NCBI GenBank assembly: GCA_036558265.1
Contig: DATBFY010000730.1
Location: 1-6,842 of the forward strand
Source: RYN-433 sp036558265
Lineage (GTDB): Bacteria; Planctomycetota; Phycisphaerae; Tepidisphaerales; Tepidisphaeraceae
Length of the DNA: 6,842 bases
Direction of reading: 5' to 3'
Made by a program: the position numbers and the translations under genes. Below the pieces are notes generated by a model, which did not search any database, was not told where the DNA came from, and was given only the letters and a program-made list of their open reading frames with translations. Of the stretch, positions 1-5,650 are shown in pieces. Within the stretch, counting starts at the first letter, position 1; every line of letters begins with the position of its first letter.

Positions 1-2
1 CG

Positions 3-1376
3 CCGCCGCCCCAGCGCAAGCAGACCTCGGTGTCCGTGTATGCAGACAAGTGGCCGGACGGCACGCAGACGACCGATGCGAGCGGAAAGTTCTCGTTCAC
101 GGGTCTGAAGGAGCCGTGGGTGCTGGTCGCGCGCCACGACACCGGATACCTCCAGATGACCCACGAGGAATACAAGAAAAACAAGCAGGGCGCCGACCTC
201 TACCTCCAGGCCTGGGGCAAGGTGGAAGGTTACCTGCGCGTGGGCTCCAAGCCGCAGCCGAACCAGAAGGTGGTGCTGTTCCGCTCGGGGACGCGGGACG
301 AGTGGATGGCGATGCGCATCACCCACAATCGGACCGCGCGCACCGACGCCGACGGCAAGTTCGTGTTCGAGAATGTCGCGCCGGGCGACTCGTGGATGGC
401 CTGGGAGCCGACCGGCGGCGGCCCCAACCGCCGCCTGATGAGCATCCGCCACACGCTCGCCGAGGTCGAGCCGGGCAAGACGCTGGCGATCGATATCGGC
501 GGCCACGGCAGGCCCGTGATCGGCCGGGCGGCGTCGGTCCCGTCAAACGCGCCGGACCAGAAGCTCGACTGGGGGCCCCGCCGCGGGCATGACGTCTCAG
601 GCCAGTGGAGCAACACGCTGGGCACGCGCATGACGCTGCCGCCCGATTGGCGGAAAATGTCCCCCGAGCAGCAGCGCAAATGGCAGAAGGATTTTGAAAA
701 AACCCCCGCCGGCAGGGAACGCATGCGCCACATGTGGGGCGAGGACACGATCGTCAACGCCGACGGCTCGTTCCGCATCGACGACCTGATGCCCGGCACC
801 TACCAGGTGTCGGTCCGGATGTTCCACAACGAGAACGGCTTTGGCGAAGACCTGGTCGACTGCTCGACCGAGTTCACGGTCCCGCCCCTGCCGCCAGGGG
901 TCGATCGCGTAGACGATCCGCTCGATATCGGGACCCTCCCGGTGAAGCTCAAGCCGCGCGTCCTGGTCGGACAGGTCGCGCCGGACTTCTCTGCGAAGAC
1001 GCTCGACGGCAAGCAGATCAAGCTCTCCGACTACCGGGGCAAGTACGTCCTGCTCAAGTGGTTCTGGAGCTGGAACGAGATGGACGTCGAGGCTGCCGCC
1101 ATGAACAAGGCCTACGAGACGATGAAGAAGGACCCCAACTGGGTCATCATCACCATCGGCTTCGATGGCGACCCCTCGCTCTCGAAAAAGCGCATCGCCG
1201 ACCACCCGATGCCCGGCATCCATTGCACGGTGCCGGACGAGAAGCAGTTCCCGCCGGACTACATGGGCTCGCCCTCGACGATGGTGATCATCGGCCCCGA
1301 CGGCAAGCTCCTGGCGCGAAACATCCAGACCGTCAACGCCGAGACCGAAGTTGCCAAGATCATGATCGAGAAATAA
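3..1376 (+). CDS. Carboxypeptidase-regulatory-like repeat protein with degenerate C-terminal redoxin (TlpA/AhpC-like) domain, 5' partial
   Basis: The reading frame is open from the window edge, so the true start lies upstream; the GTG at 30 is probably internal. At least two, perhaps three, beta-sandwich modules show the T-D-A-(S/D)-G-K-F signature (about 69-107, 339-377, and a weaker one at 754-789), as in carboxypeptidase regulatory-like domains. The C-terminus (about 965-1370) is a thioredoxin-fold redoxin: VGQVAPDFSAKTLDGK, then LSDYRGKYVLLKWFW, and a GSPST segment that supplies the usual cis-proline. The catalytic CxxC expected just after FWxxW is absent; the frame reads WSWNEMD (1065-1085). 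The domain is therefore unlikely to do thiol chemistry and may be a binding or structural module. Large proteins of this architecture are common in planctomycetes and are usually predicted to be exported, but the N-terminus is outside the window. It converges on the DUF1552 gene. Family assignment is fairly sure; its biological role is unknown. Confidence 0.85.
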   Translation, partial: PPPQRKQTSVSVYADKWPDGTQTTDASGKFSFTGLKEPWVLVARHDTGYLQMTHEEYKKNKQGADLYLQAWGKVEGYLRVGSKPQPNQKVVLFRSGTRDEWMAMRITHNRTARTDADGKFVFENVAPGDSWMAWEPTGGGPNRRLMSIRHTLAEVEPGKTLAIDIGGHGRPVIGRAASVPSNAPDQKLDWGPRRGHDVSGQWSNTLGTRMTLPPDWRKMSPEQQRKWQKDFEKTPAGRERMRHMWGEDTIVNADGSFRIDDLMPGTYQVSVRMFHNENGFGEDLVDCSTEFTVPPLPPGVDRVDDPLDIGTLPVKLKPRVLVGQVAPDFSAKTLDGKQIKLSDYRGKYVLLKWFWSWNEMDVEAAAMNKAYETMKKDPNWVIITIGFDGDPSLSKKRIADHPMPGIHCTVPDEKQFPPDYMGSPSTMVIIGPDGKLLARNIQTVNAETEVAKIMIEK

Positions 1377-1396
1377 TCACCCTCGCCCCGTTTAGC

Positions 1397-1414
1397 CGCC
1401 CCGCTTGCGGGGCG
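1397..1414. terminator. Perfect palindrome between convergent genes, candidate bidirectional terminator
   Basis: An 8-bp perfect inverted repeat, CGCCCCGC / GCGGGGCG, is separated by only TT. It sits in the 52-nt gap between two convergent stop codons (1376 and 1429). In RNA it would form a 7-bp GC-only stem with a CTTG loop from either strand. There is no proper T-tract on either side, so classical intrinsic termination is not fully supported; position and symmetry are the evidence. Confidence 0.45.
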
Positions 1415-1428
1415 CGCCGCGCACCCGT

Positions 1429-2787
1429 TTACGCCATCTCCAACCCGCGCATCGTCCCGGTGGAGCTGGCGAATCGATCCGCCTCCAGGCCCATCCGCTG
1501 CAGCATCGAGACGAAGAGGTTGGGCAGGGGATAGTTGCGGGCCTTGTCGAACGCCAAGTGCTGGCCGTGCCTGAACCCGCCGCCGGCGAACAGGGTGGGC
1601 AGGTTGTCGGTGACGTGGGTGTTGGCGTTGCCCAGGTTGCTGCCGTAGAGAACCATCGTGCGGTCGAACAGGGCTTCGCCGTCCTCTTTGACGGCCTGGA
1701 GCTCCCCGAAGAGCTTTGCCAGCAGCTTCATGTGCCACTCGTCGATGGCCTTGAGCTGGCTGAGCTTGGCCTCGGACTTGCCGTGGTGCGAGAGGTTGTG
1801 ATACCCATCCGTGATCTTGACGCCGTCGATATCGATGGCCGGCGAGTTGACGCTGTCCAGCAACAGCGTGACGCAGCGGGTGGAATCGGTCTCGAACGCC
1901 AGGCGCGCCATGTCGTACATGAGCCGGACCTTTTCCATGTACTCGCGCGGGCTCGCGGGGTCGAGCGGGCAGGATGCCGTGACGTGCGGCTTGGGCTTCT
2001 TTTCCCAGTCCTTGGACATCTCCATGCGGCGCTCCAGCTCGCGCACGCTGGTGAAGTATTGATCGAGCCGGTCGCGGTCGCGGCGGCTCACGCTGCGCTC
2101 CAGGTCCTTCGCCTGATCGGCCACGGCGTCCAGGATGCTCTGGCCCAGGGCGAGCTTGCGCACCTGCGCATCGACCTCGTCCGGCGTGCCCTGCATGAAC
2201 ATGCGCTTGAACACCTCGGACGGTTTCTCCTCGCAGGGGATCAGCGCGCCCGAATGCGTCCAGGAGAGCGAGCGCTGCCCGCGCTGAACGTTGACGCCCA
2301 GGGTCATGGACGGGAAGCGCGTCAGATGGCCGATGCGCTCGGCCATGTACTGGTCGAGCGAGATCGTATTCCGGAACCCGCCCGAACCGGGATGCGGCGC
2401 GGCCGTCAGGAAGCAGTTGTCGGCCGGGTGCCCACCGTCCACGTCCGGATGCGAGACGCCGCTGAAGACCGTGAAGTCATTGCGGAACTCGTTGAGGATC
2501 TGCAGGTAAGGCGACAGCGCGTAGTTCTTCCCCGCTTCCTTGGGGAAGAACATCTCGGGGAGCACGCCAAGGTTGTTACAGATGGCCAGCATGCGCCGCG
2601 GCTTGCCGGCGGCGGCGGTCGTTACGGCGGCCCTTGCCAGCGCCGGTTGCATCACGTCGAGCAGCGGCAACGCCAGGGCGACCCCGGCCGCGCGAAGCAG
2701 GTTGCGCCGTGAGAACCCACGGCGCGGGCCGCGCGGCATAGAGACACGGCGGGAACCGACGGCCGGGGGATGGGATCCGTTATTCAT
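1429..2787 (-). CDS. DUF1552 (HXXSHH) domain protein, Tat-type secreted
   Basis: A complete 452-residue protein of the DUF1552/HXXSHH family (PF07586), common in planctomycetes and usually encoded next to DUF1592-type cytochrome-like proteins. The biochemical function is not established. The N-terminus carries a twin-arginine export signal: FSRRNLLRAAG (residues 25-35) followed by a hydrophobic stretch VALALPLLD and an alanine-rich cleavage region, so the protein should be exported folded. The family's namesake motif is intact as HNLSHH at residues 330-335 (1783-1800). The ATG at 2785-2787 is preferred because a GGGAG ribosome-binding sequence (2798-2802) lies 10 nt upstream and the ATG overlaps the TGA of an upstream DUF1585 relic as ATGA. 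An internal Met17 is possible but has no visible ribosome-binding site. The normal partner gene is displaced about 3 kb upstream, beyond an accessory segment. The family call is very secure. Confidence 0.95.
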   Translation of the reverse strand: MNNGSHPPAVGSRRVSMPRGPRRGFSRRNLLRAAGVALALPLLDVMQPALARAAVTTAAAGKPRRMLAICNNLGVLPEMFFPKEAGKNYALSPYLQILNEFRNDFTVFSGVSHPDVDGGHPADNCFLTAAPHPGSGGFRNTISLDQYMAERIGHLTRFPSMTLGVNVQRGQRSLSWTHSGALIPCEEKPSEVFKRMFMQGTPDEVDAQVRKLALGQSILDAVADQAKDLERSVSRRDRDRLDQYFTSVRELERRMEMSKDWEKKPKPHVTASCPLDPASPREYMEKVRLMYDMARLAFETDSTRCVTLLLDSVNSPAIDIDGVKITDGYHNLSHHGKSEAKLSQLKAIDEWHMKLLAKLFGELQAVKEDGEALFDRTMVLYGSNLGNANTHVTDNLPTLFAGGGFRHGQHLAFDKARNYPLPNLFVSMLQRMGLEADRFASSTGTMRGLEMA

Positions 2788-2870
2788 GGGGCGAGTGCTC
2801 CCGTGGCGTATGTGACCAACTGTTGTACAAGGCTGCGGGCAATTTGTCGCTGGTCTTTTGAGGAGAATTT
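2784..2870 (-). pseudogene. Relic of a DUF1585 C-terminal domain (decayed DUF1592-type gene)
   Basis: Read on the minus strand, 2858-2796 encodes KDQRQIARSLVQQL followed by VTYATGA. This matches the intact DUF1592/1585 protein at 5949-5887 at 19 of 21 residues. At the DNA level 53 of 63 bases agree, and 7 of the 10 differences are synonymous, so both copies were under protein-level selection after they diverged. The similarity stops near 2859-2870 on the upstream side. On the downstream side the frame ends after LAP with a TGA (2784-2786) that overlaps the ATG of the DUF1552 gene, so about 40 residues of the usual C-terminus are missing. This appears to be the tail of a former partner gene of DUF1552. 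An open frame continues upstream to about 2975 but crosses an unrelated gene and is not credible as a protein. Confidence 0.8.
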
Positions 2871-2892
2871 AGACGGGAGCAATCCGTGTGGG

Positions 2893-3381
2893 TTATGCGT
2901 GCCCGCCGCGCGGCCGCAGCGATTCGACCCACTTGTTCGGCACGCCCGCGTAGTGGTCGCGTAAACGATCCTCAACGTGCTCCGGCTCCCAAACGGCCAG
3001 ACATTCCAGGCCGCGGCACTCGTCTAACGTTGCCGCACGGAACGTCGTGCCGCCGTCGTCTGAGATATCGAGGCGGCCGTTGATCGGGTCCTGCCTGAAG
3101 CGGGGGACGCCGCCCCGTAGACGTTCGGGCACCGACACGGAGCCGACCTTCGGCCAACGCCCGGTGTTGTAAGCCGACTTGTGAACGGCCAGACGAAAGA
3201 GCACCGGCCGCGCGACAATCTCGTCGATCGGCAGGTCGCTTGCCGAGCGGGCATCGAAGAACGCCATGTCGACGCTCTCCAGCATCAGGGCGTAGGCGTG
3301 CCAGTCGCCGATCGGGATGCGCAAGACCGCCCCCGGCGCGCGCCGCTGTCGGACAACAAGTGACCTCGCTCGGGTACGCAC
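2893..3381 (-). CDS. Imm26-family immunity-like protein
   Basis: A 162-residue protein resembling immunity protein 26 (PF15428), a family of predicted antidotes to polymorphic toxins. Supporting segments in order are PGAVLRIPIGD (residues 16-26), a short strand with AFFDAR (40-45), the DEIVARPVLFRLAV helix/strand (53-66), NTGRWPKVG (72-80), PRFRQDP (93-99), and a C-terminal ECRGLECLAVWEPEHVEDRL block (121-140). The chosen GTG start (3379-3381) is supported by an upstream module shared with the gene at 3553-3972, in which a TATAAT lies 8 nt before both starts. No cognate toxin is visible in the window, so it is an orphan or has moved. It ends 23 nt before the DUF1585 relic begins. The family call comes from remembered motif pattern; the in vivo role is inference. 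Confidence 0.75.
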   Translation of the reverse strand: MRTRARSLVVRQRRAPGAVLRIPIGDWHAYALMLESVDMAFFDARSASDLPIDEIVARPVLFRLAVHKSAYNTGRWPKVGSVSVPERLRGGVPRFRQDPINGRLDISDDGGTTFRAATLDECRGLECLAVWEPEHVEDRLRDHYAGVPNKWVESLRPRGGHA

Positions 3382-3416
3382 AACCCATGATTATACCGAC
3401 TGGTGCGCAAATCAGC
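3377..3416 (-). promoter_or_regulatory. Copy 1 of a 40-bp promoter-like module, upstream of the Imm26-like gene
   Basis: On the minus strand this reads GCTGATTTGCGC, then GTCGGTATAATCA, then a short spacer ending at the GTG start. It matches 3968-4007 at 34 of 40 positions; the distal 29 bp differ at only two. It holds a perfect TATAAT (3395-3390) 8 nt before the start codon, but no recognisable -35 hexamer at the usual spacing. The outer part is bounded by inverted pentamers TGATT/AATCA (3388-3392 and 3410-3414), which could serve as an operator. Transcription from this -10 would begin at or next to the start codon. Confidence 0.6.
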
Positions 3417-3552
3417 CGAGTCTCGTCACCGGTCAGAAGGAATTGAACCACACGGGCTGGGGCCGGCTCTCGAACCGCAAACAAGCTTACCCGCCGGCTC
3501 GGTGCACTGCATTGACGGGTTATGCGGCAGGTACGTCGCGGCCGCGCGGACG

Positions 3553-3972
3553 TCACTTCCAAAACTGCCACCACTTGCCGCGCGAGGACTTCTTGCTGGC
3601 ACGCTTTGCCGCCGCGGCTCCCAATCGAACTTTCAACTCACGGGACCGTATCTCGTCGCTCTCCGCGAGCGCCGCGCGGTACTTCTCCGGCGGGTCCTTC
3701 TCGATGCGCGCACACACCTCGATCACGTCCTCCGGACCGTCCACGGAATCGGACTGATAGATCAACCAGACGTCGGCATTGGCCCTGAGCAGGTCGTGCG
3801 GCCAAACGTCGCGAGGGACGGGGAATTTGGAATGGTAGAACCCGCCGTCGCCGCCACGGATCGGTTCATCGGCCCGCGTGTCCGGATACGCCGTGACGTG
3901 GACCTCATCGCGGGAGAGCAGGCCTACTACCCGCGCGGGGACCGCACGAAGAAGGGGCACGTCCTGCCGCAT
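3553..3972 (-). CDS. Hypothetical protein, 139 residues, basic C-terminal tail
   Basis: I do not recognise this family. The first 65 residues look like a small alpha/beta fold and include FYHSKFPVPRDVWPHDLL (residues 45-62). A strand then follows with VWLIYQSDSVDGPEDVIEVC (68-87). A charged, probably helical segment (about 91-117) leads to a lysine/arginine-rich tail ending in GKWWQFWK (132-139), which could bind nucleic acid or membrane. No signal peptide or transmembrane segment is apparent. The ATG (3970-3972) is supported by an AAGG four to seven nt upstream and by the 40-bp module shared with the Imm26-like gene, where the start codon falls at the same place. This shared module is the best evidence that the frame is a real gene and part of the same accessory set. 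A small immunity or regulatory protein would fit the context, but that is only inference. Confidence 0.6.
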   Translation of the reverse strand: MRQDVPLLRAVPARVVGLLSRDEVHVTAYPDTRADEPIRGGDGGFYHSKFPVPRDVWPHDLLRANADVWLIYQSDSVDGPEDVIEVCARIEKDPPEKYRAALAESDEIRSRELKVRLGAAAAKRASKKSSRGKWWQFWK

Positions 3973-4007
3973 TACCTTTGATTATACCGACCGGCGCGCA
4001 AATCAGC
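3968..4007 (-). promoter_or_regulatory. Copy 2 of the 40-bp promoter-like module, upstream of the 139-residue gene
   Basis: Second copy of the module found at 3377-3416, in the same orientation relative to its gene. TATAAT lies at 3986-3981, exactly 8 nt before the ATG, and the inverted pentamers TGATT/AATCA (3979-3983 and 4001-4005) are kept. The two single-base changes in the distal 29 bp are purine transitions on the minus strand. Similarity stops on both sides, just after the start codon and at 4008, so the module was copied or kept without its gene. The 206 nt from 4008 to 4213 beyond it show no credible gene. Confidence 0.6.
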
Positions 4008-4213
4008 ATGCGGGTCGATTCCTCGAGGATCCCGCAACATCGGCCGGGCAATGATTTGGGCGTCGGGCGAACTCCATACTAGCCGCGGCGCGATCCCTGC
4101 GCCGACTCGCGGGGACGTTAAACCGCCACCGGGCGATGGTGCCCAGAAACCTCCGCTCAGTGGCGCGACACGATTCCTCAGTCGCGTGACTCTGGGGCCG
4201 ATGAGCTGATAAA

Positions 4214-4456
4214 ATGGGCCTGGCTGAGGAATGGGAGTCGGAGGTTGACCTGACCTTGACGTTCGAGCTCGAACTCCCCGGAGACCTGGCGCGATTTCGC
4301 CTGCCCGACGCGGTCGCGGCACGGTTGCGGACGCTGCTGGACCGGCAGGACGCGGGCCAGCCGCTCAGCGCCCAGGAGCGCAGCGAAGCGGAGGGCCTGG
4401 TGAACCTGGCGGAGTTGCTCACGCTGCTGCGGCTGCGAACCGAACGGCTGGCCTAA
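4214..4456 (+). CDS. Small antitoxin-like protein (80 residues) upstream of a PIN toxin remnant
   Basis: An acidic, mostly helical small protein. A short beta-like start (LTLTFELELP, residues 13-22) leads to LPDAVAARLRTLLDRQDAGQPLS and ends with a leucine-rich helix EAEGLVNLAELLTLL. I recognise the overall pattern from small proteins that recur beside nuclease genes in planctomycetes and cyanobacteria. I cannot name a Pfam family, and no classical DNA-binding antitoxin fold (AbrB, RHH, HTH) is obvious. Its stop is followed 18 nt later by the start of a truncated PIN-domain frame, which suggests an antitoxin-toxin order. The ATG has no clear ribosome-binding sequence; a 9-bp inverted repeat (4173-4181 and 4224-4232) brackets it. 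The gene seems intact although its presumed toxin is not. The antitoxin role is inferred from context. Confidence 0.6.
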   Translation: MGLAEEWESEVDLTLTFELELPGDLARFRLPDAVAARLRTLLDRQDAGQPLSAQERSEAEGLVNLAELLTLLRLRTERLA

Positions 4457-4474
4457 TGAGCGATATCGACGAGG

Positions 4475-4600
4475 ATGACTGATGGCGCGGTGTACCTGCT
4501 CGATGTAAACGTCCCGGTGGCGCTCGGCTGGCCGCGTCACAAGCATCACGCGTCAGCGCGGACAATTGCGGCTCCCACGATCACCCACTACCCTATTTGA
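4475..4600 (+). pseudogene. Truncated PIN-domain (VapC-like) toxin, N-terminal fragment only
   Basis: The 41-codon frame contains AVYLLDVNVPVALGWPRHKHH (residues 5-25), the classic first strand and helix of a PIN-domain ribonuclease. The first metal-binding aspartate is D10 within LLDVN, and the WPxHxHH segment is typical of VapC-like toxins. Functional PIN proteins are about 130-150 residues with three or four acidic residues spread along the chain. This frame stops at TGA (4598-4600) after SARTIAAPTITHYPI, so the rest of the active site is missing and it cannot be an active nuclease. The next gene starts immediately after the stop, in the same frame. A GAGG sits directly before the ATG, too close to act as an ideal ribosome-binding site; GTG at 4490 is an alternative start. 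Identification of the fold is strong despite the short length. Confidence 0.75.
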
Positions 4601-4897
4601 GTGAGCGATGCGATTCAGGAGGTATTGCCGGGCGAACTGCGATTGCCGCCAAGTCGCTCGGCGGGCGCCGACCCATGGAAACTGCACCAGCAAATCCGTC
4701 AGTTCGGTGCTTCAACCAGCGGGATGCCGCCCATCCTCGTGTATGAGGATCCGGATGGCGTGATGGAGATCATCGACGGCGTGACCCGGGCCACGCGAAT
4801 CGCGAAGCTGGCGCCGCGGCAGCCGGTCCCGGTTATTATCATCGGACGATACCGCCGAAGTCGGGCCAACTCCGCTCGCATCGAGGACCGCCTATGA
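4601..4897 (+). CDS. ParB/sulfiredoxin-fold-like small protein
   Basis: A 98-residue protein with the layout of a stand-alone ParB-like domain: an initial strand (VLPGELRLPPSR), a helix (WKLHQQIRQFG), then GMPPILVYEDPDG and the helix-capping motif MEIIDGVTRATRIAKL, followed by strand PVPVIII. The DGVTRATRIAKL segment corresponds to the phosphate/nucleotide-binding DGxxRxxA region of ParB-like proteins. It lacks any DNA-binding HTH, so it is not a chromosome-partitioning ParB. Short proteins of this type occur in planctomycetes, and their function is unknown to me. The GTG start directly follows the TGA of the PIN remnant and has no clear ribosome-binding site, so reinitiation is possible. Its 3' end overlaps the next gene by ATGA, implying co-translation. 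The basic tail RYRRSRANSARIEDRL may be an extension relative to relatives. Confidence 0.7.
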   Translation: MSDAIQEVLPGELRLPPSRSAGADPWKLHQQIRQFGASTSGMPPILVYEDPDGVMEIIDGVTRATRIAKLAPRQPVPVIIIGRYRRSRANSARIEDRL

Positions 4898-5130
4898 GCG
4901 ACGCCAATACACGCAACGAAGTGTTCGACAGACTTAAAGATTTGTCCGACCTGATACCCGAGATGCGCTGCGCCCAACTCATGGCGGCCGTCGGGGAACT
5001 CTGCGCCGACCTCCACGGCCGCGGACTATGGGACGCCAATGACGCCGAACTCCTCGAAGCGATCTGGCAATTCCGCCGCAACTACGAATCCGCGACCACC
5101 CGCCCGGGATCGACCCAAGGGCCGACGTAG
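4894..5130 (+). CDS. Conserved small hypothetical protein, partner of the ParB-like gene
   Basis: A 78-residue, mainly helical acidic protein: EVFDRLKDLSDLIPEMRCAQ (residues 9-28), LMAAVGELCADL, then LWDANDAELLEAIWQF and a polar tail. The combination of a PEMRxxQL helix with a later (I/L)WDxxDxELL helix is familiar to me from short planctomycete proteins encoded directly after small ParB-like proteins, but no function is known. Its ATG overlaps the TGA of the upstream gene (ATGA), and GAGG lies 7 nt upstream at 4883-4886, so the two genes are almost certainly co-translated. They likely form a two-protein unit. The gene converges with the nuclease-fold gene that ends at 5198; the 67 nt between them hold no strong terminator. 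Confidence 0.65.
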   Translation: MSDANTRNEVFDRLKDLSDLIPEMRCAQLMAAVGELCADLHGRGLWDANDAELLEAIWQFRRNYESATTRPGSTQGPT

Positions 5131-5197
5131 CCAGAAGTCGGCGGGCTGCGCCAACCGTCAGCATCGGCCGCCGCGCCGCGTGAGAACGCAGGACCGT

Positions 5198-5650
5198 TCA
5201 ATGACCGGGCGGTAATTCAGCCCCGCGGGTATCGCCACAGATTTTATATTCCTCCAGCAATGCCCGCATCTGCTGGCTCAGATGGCCCATTGAATAGCCG
5301 CCACGCCCCATCCATGAGGCGGTTTTGCCCACCCCGGTCTCCTCGAGCACGCGTTTGAGAAGCTCATCATGCGGGTAAAGGTACCAATCGCCCTCGTAAA
5401 AGAATGCGACGTAGAGACCTTTGCCCGTGTACTTCTTTCCAAACGCTAGTCGACTCTTCAGTTGCACCTTCAGAAAGGTGCCCCCGTCTACGTGCTGAGC
5501 GATAAAGTCGGCGCCTTGCCAATCGTCGCTGAGCCGCATTGTCATGAAGCCGTAGTCTGCCAGCACCGCCGACACTTTGAGGAAGTTGTAGTTTTCCTTT
5601 TGCCGGGCGTTGAGGCCAGAATATTCAACCTTCGCGAGTTTGATCGCCAT
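5198..5650 (-). CDS. PD-(D/E)XK-like (restriction-endonuclease-fold) hypothetical protein
   Basis: A 150-residue protein from the ATG at 5650; the frame is open to an earlier ATG at 5683, but similar proteins as I recall them begin near MAIKLAKVEYSGLN. The core reads RLSDDWQGADFIAQ followed by FLKVQLKSRL, placing D48 and a Q63-x-K65 motif where PD-(D/E)XK nucleases carry D and ExK. A K18-E19 helix lies upstream, and downstream come LYVAFFYEGDWYLYPHDELL and a C-terminal helix. QxK variants occur in active and inactive members of this superfamily, so activity is uncertain. The gene is poorer in GC (about 54% by hand count over 5221-5640) than the flanking DUF1592 gene (68% in a sampled 60-bp line), suggesting recent transfer. 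It lies 113 nt downstream of the DUF1592 stop on the same strand. No methyltransferase or other restriction partner is present. Confidence 0.7.
   Translation of the reverse strand: MAIKLAKVEYSGLNARQKENYNFLKVSAVLADYGFMTMRLSDDWQGADFIAQHVDGGTFLKVQLKSRLAFGKKYTGKGLYVAFFYEGDWYLYPHDELLKRVLEETGVGKTASWMGRGGYSMGHLSQQMRALLEEYKICGDTRGAELPPGH

Noticed and set aside
1405..2712. A 435-codon open frame on the plus strand, opposite the DUF1552 gene
   Set aside because: It is the mirror of a GC-rich true gene. The minus strand carries a Tat signal, the HXXSHH motif and full-length family similarity, while the plus frame is a low-complexity arginine, valine and leucine-rich product with no recognisable domain.
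2784..2975. A 63-codon minus-strand frame covering the relic, as a real small gene
   Set aside because: Its first part overlaps the end of the Imm26-like gene in another frame and has no similarity to anything recognisable. Only the last 25 codons or so have meaning, as a DUF1585 relic.
3439..3477. tRNA-like 3' end: minus-strand sequences resembling T-arms (GGTTCAATTCC and GCGGTTCGAGAGCC)
   Set aside because: Neither can form a proper 5-bp T-stem, and no acceptor, D or anticodon arm can be assembled around them. It is not called as a tRNA or as an attachment site.
4003..4549. Several minus-strand frames opposite the antitoxin-like and PIN-remnant genes
   Set aside because: Their products are arginine, serine and alanine-rich with no domain, and the plus strand carries an interpretable antitoxin-like gene and PIN motif in the same interval.
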